NCBI GenBank assembly: GCA_033239125.1
Contig: BSWB01000004.1
Coordinates: forward strand, 28,641,501-28,705,500
Reading direction: 5' to 3'
Length of the DNA stretch: 64,000 nucleotides
Source of the DNA: Fagopyrum homotropicum
Lineage: Eukaryota > Streptophyta > Magnoliopsida > Caryophyllales > Polygonaceae
Of the stretch, positions 57,482 to 64,000 are shown in pieces. Positions within the stretch are counted from its first letter, which is position 1; each line of letters starts with the position of its first letter. The notes beneath the pieces were generated by a model. That model did no database searches. It was given only the letters and a program-made list of their open reading frames with translations, and was not told the DNA's origin. Position numbers and translations under genes: made by a program.

Positions 57482-59270
57482 TGATAGCATGTATTATAGT
57501 CTATATTTTGGGACTTGTTTGGACGTTTTATCTTCAATAATCTGCATGTATTGATGTATACTATGTGATTATATTGTTGTTTCATCTACCTTTACGGTCA
57601 TCAAGGTCAACACTAAGTTTCGTTGTAATCGTAGGTAAAATGGCACGCTTTGGATTAAAATAGAGCTAAGGAGAAAAAGAGTCATAGGAGCTACATTCTG
57701 AAGCTTAAAGAAGAAATTAGGAAGCAAGGAATTAATGAAGAAGATTTACTTTGGACCAGATTTGAGAGATTTCACATTCAGCTGACATTCACCTCGGTCA
57801 GCTACAGTACCACCTCGACCGAGGTGATCTTGAGAAGCATCCCGACCGAGGCGAACATCGTAGCGCCGGCGAGATCAAATCTTTTGGTTGAGATCTTTTA
57901 TTTTTTGAAAGAAGATATCTTATATTTTTGGGCTGGATTTCTGGAAGGAAGATCATATATTTGGGAGATCTATTTTAAAGATATAATATATTTTATAGAA
58001 AATTATCTTTTTAAGATATTATTATCTTTGGAAGATAATTCTCCTATATAAAGTGTTTGATTTTCCACAATTCAGCGATCCAATCTTTTATCCAATTATC
58101 ACCCAATTTTCCATCACCGCAAGCTGCGAATTAGAGAGATTTTCTGGAAGTTGAAGGAAGCTTTGAAGATTGAAGGAAGGAAGATTGATAGCTTTGAGAT
58201 AGCTTTTGAGGGGATTTCAGGATTTGTAAGACTTTCTTAGATTCCCTTTGGTTTATTGTTTTGTTTGATTTGTGATTCCAAGAACGCTGATTTGTGAACT
58301 ATTTGATACAGTTATTGAAGCCTTGTTCTTAAGGTTTTTGTGTTCAAATATTCATTCCTTTCCCTTATATTCGATTATTGCTTTCATGATGATGAGTGGC
58401 TAAATTCCTTGTGCAATTCTAGGGTGATTGGCTGAAAGTTGTGGGAAAGACGATGATAGAATGATCTTAACCCTAGTAGGACCCTGAAAGCTCGAGTCTT
58501 TAACCTTAACCCTAGATACCTCGCTCAGTCGACGAACATCTCGGCCGGGGTGGAACTTGACTGACCGAGGTAACCTTTTCTGATCCGAAACTGAGAGTTA
58601 AGTGTTATAGTTTGCCAAATCCTATTCTTATTACACCTTTCCTGGTTCAATGCAAGCCTAGGATGAGACTTACCCGGTGATTCCTTAATTTGTTTACCCA
58701 AGATCATAAGTGTTGGTAATAAAGGTTTATCCTTTATTAGGGTTTGAGTGTGCCTTCATCCCATCTTTGTGAGTTAGCCTGAGACTTACCCGGTAAAGGT
58801 TGATTCTATTCCCTTAGGTGGTGTGTTGGTTCGAGATTATAGTTCCTTTCCTTAGTACCTTGAGACTTACCCGGTGATAGGAGCTTTGGTTTGGGATAGT
58901 GACTAGTGAGACTTACCCGGTAATCTATTCCCACTTTAGAAACACCTTCCCTTTTGCAAAATCTCAACTTTGTCCGCTTTATCTTGAGATCTAGAGTCGG
59001 AACCACAACTAGATGCTTTAATCCCTAGAATTTGCATTTTTCCCTTATTTGACCTTATTATTATCTTTTGATTGCTTTAATCTCTTTTGTGGTTATTAGT
59101 TGCATTGACAACCTATACTTGCTTAGTTTCACCTATGTCCCTGAGATCGACACCCCGGAATTCTTGCTTTTTACTATAATTGATACGTACACTGCGGGTT
59201 CGCATCCTTCTTTTAAACATATTTCTTGGGATATAAATTTAAAGCTTGCACACACCATTTGGAGCGAACA
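57482..59270 (+). mobile_element. 3' LTR of element E
   Basis: Starts TGATAGCATG and ends GGAGCGAACA. TATATAAA at 58045-58052. Four-site array at 58665, 58781, 58862 and 58908. Palindromes near 57791-57855 and 58518-58570. Confidence 0.95.
58665..58923 (+). repeat. Four-site GAGACTTACCCGGTRA array, E LTR
   Basis: Four exact copies of GAGACTTACCCGGTRA at 58665, 58781, 58862 and 58908; start-to-start spacing 116, 81 and 46. Confidence 0.9.
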
Positions 59271-59275
59271 ATATG

Positions 59276-60461
59276 CGCCATTACTACTAGAATGAACCTC
59301 TACTCTTTAAGAGAGGTCTGGATGGGATGCTAAGGAGATGCATTCCGGAAGATGAAGCAGAGAGCGTTATAAAGCATTGCCATTCATTATCTTGTGGTGG
59401 ACATGCTAGTTCACGCAAGACATGTGCTAAGGTACTTCAATCCGGTTTCTTTTTGCCTAACTTATTCAAAGATGTGCAAAAGTTTGTTGTTTCTTGTGAT
59501 GCTTGTCAAAGAACAAGAAACATATCTAGGAGGAACGAGATGCCTCTAAACAGCATCCAAGAAGTGGAAATCTTTGACGTATAGGGAGTTGATTTTATGG
59601 GACCATTCTCATCATCTTGTGGGAACTTATACATACTCTTGGCGGTAGATTATGTTTCAAAATGGGTGGAAGCCATTGCTTCTCCTACTAATGACGCCAC
59701 AGTGGTAGTGAAATTCTTTAACAAGACAATTTTTCCAAGATTCGGGACGCCTCAAGTCATCATTAGTGACGGAGGGACACACTTCACCACCCATAAGTTT
59801 GAAGCATTTCTATCGAAGTATGGGGTTACTCACAAGGTATCAACTCCTTACCATCCTCAGACTAGTGGACAAGTCGAGAAATCAAATAGAGGGATCAAGG
59901 GAATCCTAGAAAAAACCATCTCTAGAACGAGGAAGGATTGGTCCATGAAACTGGATGATGCACTTTGGGCATATAGAACGGCATTCAAGACTCCCATAGG
60001 TACCACACCTTACAATTTGGTATATACGGAAGTCTTGTCATCTTCCGGTAGAGTTAGAGCACAAAGCATATTGGGCAATCAAGTGGCTGAATTTTGACAT
60101 GAAAGAACCATGAGAAAAATGGCTTTTAGACATCAATGAGCTAGAGGAAATCCACTTGAATGCCTATGAGAACGCAAGGATTTACAAAGAATGGACCGAG
60201 AAGTGGCATGACAAGAACATTATCCCAAAGGAGTTGAAAGAAGGAGACCTTGTCTTTCTCTTCAATTCTAGACTCTGTCTCTTTCTAGGTAAACTCAAAT
60301 CTAGATGGACATGACCTTACATTGTGAAACATGTTTTTCCCCATGGTGCAGTTGAAGTATGGGGTGAGAATAGCGGAAGCTTTAAGGTGAACGAACATAG
60401 GTTGAAGAAATATACGCCGGAAGCTCCGGTTGAGAGGATTGCTCCCCTTCACCTTACGTGA
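59276..60461 (+). pseudogene. Integrase and pol C-terminus of element F (second half)
   Basis: Resumes F pol after the E target site: RHYY, then a stop (TAG), then NEPLLFKRGLDG. Zinc finger HCHSLSCGGHASS and CDACQRT. Catalytic DDE core: VDFMGPFSSSCGNLYILLAVDY, IISDGGTHF, SGQVEKSNRGIKGILEK. C-terminus HRLKKYTPEAPVERIAPLHLT. Stops at 59582 (TGG to TAG), about 60112 and about 60313, and a frameshift near 60030. It matches the C integrase closely. Integrase would join the DNA copy to the chromosome. Confidence 0.9.
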
Positions 60462-60830
60462 TCATGAGGATTGCGATCAAGCTAGCGACCTTAAATCAAG
60501 CACTTCTTGGGAGGCAATTAACCCAAGGTAATTCCTAGTTTTTTCTTTCTTAGATAGATATTAGTTGTTTTTTATGTGTTTTGTTTTTGTGCTTTCGATT
60601 GCAAGACTTAGGTATTTTCTAACAAGAATGGCCAACTAAGATGCGTTGAGATTGCTTTAAGTTTGGGACTGTGAGACAATAGGGACGTTGAGAAATAGAA
60701 AGAGGAAGTAGAAAAAATCTAGACCGAGACTGAAAAATTTCAAACCAAGAGCATTCTTCACACACGCCATTTCAACCAAGATGAGCACAACAGGGAGAAA
60801 TCTCGGATGAAAATCTTGGTTGGTTTCAGG

Positions 60831-60846
60831 AATCTCGGCCAAGATT
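60831..60846. promoter_or_regulatory. CGGCC-centred palindrome upstream of F ORF3
   Basis: AATCTCGGCCAAGATT, one mismatch from a palindrome and close to the B LTR palindrome ATCTCGGCCGAGAT. It ends 20 nt before the TATA box. Confidence 0.65.
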
Positions 60847-60866
60847 TTTTTGAAATTTCTACAAGG

Positions 60867-60874
60867 TATAAAAG
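60867..60874 (+). promoter_or_regulatory. Candidate internal TATA box for ORF3, element F
   Basis: TATAAAAG. Same 20-nt distance from the palindrome as in E (29802). Confidence 0.5.
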
Positions 60875-60907
60875 CTGAAAATGACCTCACCTTCTTCTCC
60901 AATCCTA

Positions 60908-60954
60908 CTTTCCTCAGAAAATTTGAGGAAAGCAATGTTTTAGGAAAACATTGC
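60908..60954. repeat. Two adjoining hairpins before F ORF3
   Basis: CTTTCCTC/GAGGAAAG (60908-60932) and GCAATGTTTT/AAAACATTGC (60932-60954, 3-nt loop). CCTACTTTYCTCAGAAAA is repeated on both sides (about 60904 and 60965). Confidence 0.8.
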
Positions 60955-61830
60955 GTTCCCCAACCCTACTTTTCTCAGAAAACATCGCTTTTAAGATTGC
61001 TCATTGTATCCTTAGTGAATCCCTTTTTGATAGGACTGAAACTCCTCTGAAAATTATGGCTAATGAGTTATTTATATTGTGGTGTATGGTGACTGGTACC
61101 ATACCTGACACTGCCACCATGCTTGCCGATAGTTTGGGCAAGATTGCCAACAAGAGCAAAGGAGATATTTGTGTTGATGGGTTGGTTACTCACTCTGCCA
61201 AGGTTATAGGGTTAGACTATTCTACTTGTACCTTAGCTGTTGAATCTAAACCCTTAGGTCTCCAGCACTTAATCTCTCGTAGGATTCTGATTCCTCGAGG
61301 GCGTGTTGCTCTTTACGTTGCCATGCCTTGGGAGAAGAAGTCTCCTAGAGCGATTCCATGGACTAGTGAGTACACCATTGCTGACTCTAGGAACTAGAGG
61401 GAGGTATTTGAGGGTATGCATGGGACATTTGAGGATGATGATAGTGATGTTGATGAGGTTGTTGCTATGGACACTATAACCAATACTACATATCCTAGTA
61501 TTGTTGTTGAGGGGGTAGATGATGAGCATATTGATGAGGACCCTATCATTAGGGTTGAGGACATGAGGTCTGGACGGTAGGAGGAGCCTGTGAGGATGGC
61601 GGGACAACAAGATGGGAGTAGGTACATCTGAGCGCCTGGACATGTTAGCGAGTCTTGAGACCAGGATGGAAGCATTGGAGGTTTCGGTCCGAGCTATATG
61701 TGACGACATTCACATCCTTTAGAAGGACAAGATCCGCCATGCACGTATGATGGAGGATATGTACCGGCAGCAGTTTGGGCAGACATTTGATCTTTCCTAT
61801 TATCCATTTCCTATTCCACCGGACATGTGA
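60951..61830 (+). pseudogene. ORF3 of element F (N-terminally deleted, broken)
   Basis: It starts within the family's core: FKIAHCILSESLFDRTETPL, then GDICVDGLVTHSAKVIGLD, SRRILIPRGRVALYVAMPW, an acidic stretch EDDDSDVDEVVAMDT after a stop (61397), then, in another frame, a coiled coil ERLDMLASLETRMEALEVSVRA and a C-terminus FDLSYYPFPIPPDM ending 61830. Compared with ORF3 of E the first 170 or so residues are missing and are replaced by the hairpin segment. Stops at 61395 and about 61578, and a frameshift near 61610. Function is unknown; no membrane segment is seen. Confidence 0.78.
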
Positions 61831-62801
61831 TCAGCTACTCTTGGACTTATTATTATATGCTTTTGTCGGACATTGTAAGTTCTCTTTCTCTTTTCTTTTA
61901 TTCACATTAGGGACAATGTGTAATTTAAGTATGGGGTGGATAATGTTTGTAATAACTACTACCTATGATACTTTTGCTTCTATGTCTATGCATCGCATTT
62001 TGGATTTCATGTCACACGTTTATTCTTCATGCATTGCATCATGTTTTTGAAAAACCCATAAAAAAGTTTGAAAAAAAGTTTGTGCTTCTAAGATGGATGT
62101 GATCCCAATAATGATAAATGTTTGTTGAATATCTATGATGATTTATGTTATATGCGGGATTTGAATACTTTATTTGAAATTCATGGATGATAGTAACTTG
62201 TTTTTATCTAAATCATGTTGAAATTTGAAGGTTGAAACCGCACTATAAGTTTTTACACATCTTTTTGGTATGATTAAGGCAATTCGATTTTCTTTCTTTC
62301 TTCTTCTTAATCATGCTTAGCACCACATATATATTTGCCTCCATTTACCTATCCGGAAATTAGGAAGCATGTTTAGTAAAAAGTATGTGAAGTTGAAGTT
62401 GAAAGTGGAGTTTGTGTTAGAAAATAGGTTTGAGGACGTTATTCATGATAATGAGTAACTCGGCACCATTCACATAGCCGGGTGTTTGTGTCTTGCCAGA
62501 GTCTAATTGATTGATAGTCCTAACGAGTCATGGTATATGCATCAGGTTTCAGGCACCTCGTAAAATTGAGGCTACTTGATTTCCAAGGCTTGGGTTTTTG
62601 TGCACTTATGTTCATGTTCTCAAGTGAAAAGTAAATAATGAAGTATAAAAAGTAGTGAAAAAGTGCTTGTTTGGTGGATGTTGAAATCTATTTGCATTTG
62701 TGAAGTTACTATCCTTTTCCCGGATTTGCGCCACATACCCTAAGTACATCATGCCCCTAACATATTTCTTGGCCTCTATTTGAAAGCCCTTAAGACCATT
62801 G
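61831..62801 (+). other. 3' spacer of element F
   Basis: No gene. Internal purine tract AAGTATGGGGT (61927-61937) preceded by ACATTA-GGGA-CAATGT (61904-61919); the conserved CGGCACCATTCACATAGCCGGGTG block (62461-62484). F is cut at 62801 by the next LTR before its own 3' purine tract and LTR. Confidence 0.75.
61904..61937 (+). other. Internal GGGA hairpin and purine tract, element F
   Basis: ACATTA, GGGA, CAATGT (one mismatched pair), 7 nt, AAGTATGGGGT. Equivalent to 36162-36194 in C. Confidence 0.6.
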
Positions 62802-64000
62802 TGTAAAACCCGAAAATTTCTATTCTGGTAGTCGGATTGAGTTTTCAAATTTCCGGACGGAATTTAGCATTTTCGAGTTGCTAGCGGATCGAACTTACCA
62901 TGATGGACCATTATTTCGATAGATGGGACCACAATATCGGTTCAACCGGCACTAATTTCTTCTCTTCATATAAATGGGCTCTAATTAGGATTAATTAGGT
63001 TTTAATCCTAAATAAATCTTTAACCAAATCCCTTAAGATCACCCGCAAACCCACCTTCCCTAATTAACGTAACCTCTACGGATTTTGTGGCCTCCAAATC
63101 AACATATTCAAAGCAATTACTCTTCACGTCACACCGTTACTTCTTCGTCTCTTCCCTAAAAGCGCACACACGGACGAAGTTCTTTGTCTCTTCCTCACGA
63201 ATGAATATACAAGACGTACTCCTTCAACTTTCCAACACGCATGACGCACAACTACAACCTTTGAACGCAGAGGATAGACGGACCATTTCGGCCCCAGGCC
63301 ACAGTCGAGGGAGGGAGACCCTTCCAGCCCCGCAACAGCGCTAACCTCGACACCTTTCCAGCCACCGACGGAAACGGAGGACCCGGTGCCGTCACCGACG
63401 GAAACCGCAAGGTAAGTCGGACTTCTTTACCTTTGTCGAATCCCGATCTGCGCAATTTTCTTACTCGGGGTGTATGCACAGACCGTCGCTTGCCAACAAG
63501 GGAAGCCGGACTTCTCGCAGCCTCCGTCCCGACATCAAGCCTTACTTGTCCGACCTTAGCTTACTTCTGCTGTTGTCGGTGAGTTTATGTTCCCTGCAGA
63601 TGTACGCATGAGGTTAGTTGAGAGGTTAGGCGGCTGTTTCTTTTATTAATGTAGCAGGAGGTGGTGAGATTGTATGAGTACAGAGTTAAATTAAATCCAG
63701 TAGATAGTTGGGTATTATTAGTTTATTCATTAAGTCTACTTCCTCATGCTTGGGTTTGTATAAATAAAATATAATAGTTTGATATGAAGGATGGGACAAG
63801 AGTTGGTGGTGAGTTGTTAGTCTTTCATAGTTAAGAATTTTGAGTATGTTAAGTAAAGGGTAGGATAATAATTAGCAAGGTTAAGTAGTAGTTTGTAGTT
63901 AGTGTTGTTTAGGATTAGTGCATTATTGCGACACTTTACGTAGAGTACACTTTAGGCTTTAGATTTAGTTATCCTTTATATATATGTGTCTATGTATATT
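62802..64000 (+). mobile_element. Start of a further LTR (probable chromovirus type), runs off window
   Basis: F spacer stops at AAGACCATTG and TGTAAAACCCGAAAATTT begins at 62802, similar to the minus-strand starts of the chromovirus-type LTRs at 3661 and 15817 (TGTAAAATCCGG and TGTAATATCCGG). The rest (Pro/Ser-coding GC-rich part at 63087-63480, then A/T-rich) contains no gene. No second LTR, PBS or TSD is in the window, so this is a tentative call. Confidence 0.55.

Larger units (their letters stand above)
23090..59270 (+). mobile_element. Athila-type retrotransposon E (with nested insertions)
   Basis: The two LTRs (23090-24868 and 57482-59270) have the same orientation and match along their length. 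The target duplication is ATGTG at 23085-23089 and ATATG at 59271-59275 (one change). The host frame (F pol) reads through the target: ...FKDV before, RHYY after. Order is LTR, PBS, gag-protease-RT-RNase H (no integrase), palindrome and TATA, ORF3, spacer, hairpin and purine tract, LTR. Nested inside are solo LTR 31117-32859, element D 33102-53967 (holding element C) and solo LTR 55437-57271. Without them E would be roughly 11.7 kb. Confidence 0.93.
60462..60950 (+). other. Spacer between pol and ORF3 of element F
   Basis: It holds the family palindrome AATCTCGGCCAAGATT (60831-60846), TATAAAAG (60867-60874) and two hairpins (60908-60932 and 60932-60954). No ORF I can support. Confidence 0.7.

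Noticed and set aside
59180..59220. tRNA gene
   Set aside because: Only a B-box-like string; no cloverleaf, acceptor stem or anticodon arm can be folded around it.
63087..63480. Short frames (85 and 75 codons) near the window end
   Set aside because: Inside the tentative LTR at 62802; Ser/Pro-rich, without domain, and open on both strands.

Overview
This window is plant nuclear DNA made almost entirely of retrotransposons inserted into one another. The evidence is a set of Athila-type Ty3/gypsy elements (LTRs ending GGAGCGAACA, primer-binding site TGGCGCCGTTGCCGGGGA, GGMTVVTN...ELIPTRTVTGW-type pol, extra 3' ORF), large TGTAA...TTACA LTRs typical of Tekay/Del chromoviruses, and a CACTA (En/Spm) TNP2-type transposase. 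It looks like heterochromatin of an angiosperm; the species cannot be told from the sequence. I see no host gene, no RNA gene and no CRISPR. Nearly every coding region is broken by stop codons, frameshifts or insertions.

Layout. 1-3661: chromovirus-type LTR (minus, cut by the window start), split by a solo Athila-type LTR (1147-2888). 3662-4424: an Athila-type LTR fragment. 4425-7514: CACTA transposase pseudogene. 7755-9795: LTR, PBS and start of gag of an Athila-type element (B), fused to a truncated LTR (9796-11193). 11194-21299: a decayed minus-strand chromovirus (T2) holding a perfect solo LTR (12453-15817). 21300-23089 and 59276-62801: the two halves of an old Athila-type pol plus ORF3 (F; probably the rest of B).

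Inside F sits element E (23090-59270, plus strand, TSD ATGTG/ATATG). The third ORF of E carries a solo LTR (31117-32859) and element D (33102-53967, minus strand, TSD ACCAT). The 3' LTR of D carries element C (33156-44355, minus strand, TSD TATGC). A further solo LTR (55437-57271, TSD ACAAC) sits in the E 3' spacer, and a new LTR starts at 62802 and runs off the window.

How the parts work: each Athila-type element has LTR, PBS, gag, protease, reverse transcriptase, RNase H and (C and F only) integrase, then a long 3' spacer with a purine tract. E and F also carry ORF3. E and D share the same loss of integrase, so they look like members of a non-autonomous lineage that needs integrase from a relative such as C. 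The most unusual signals are noncoding: family-specific palindromes centred on CGGCCG or CGACCG, lying upstream of LTR promoters and exactly 20 nt upstream of a TATA box before ORF3; a four-site GAGACTTACCCGGTRA array with conserved spacing; and GNRA-type hairpins just upstream of the purine tracts, with covarying stems.
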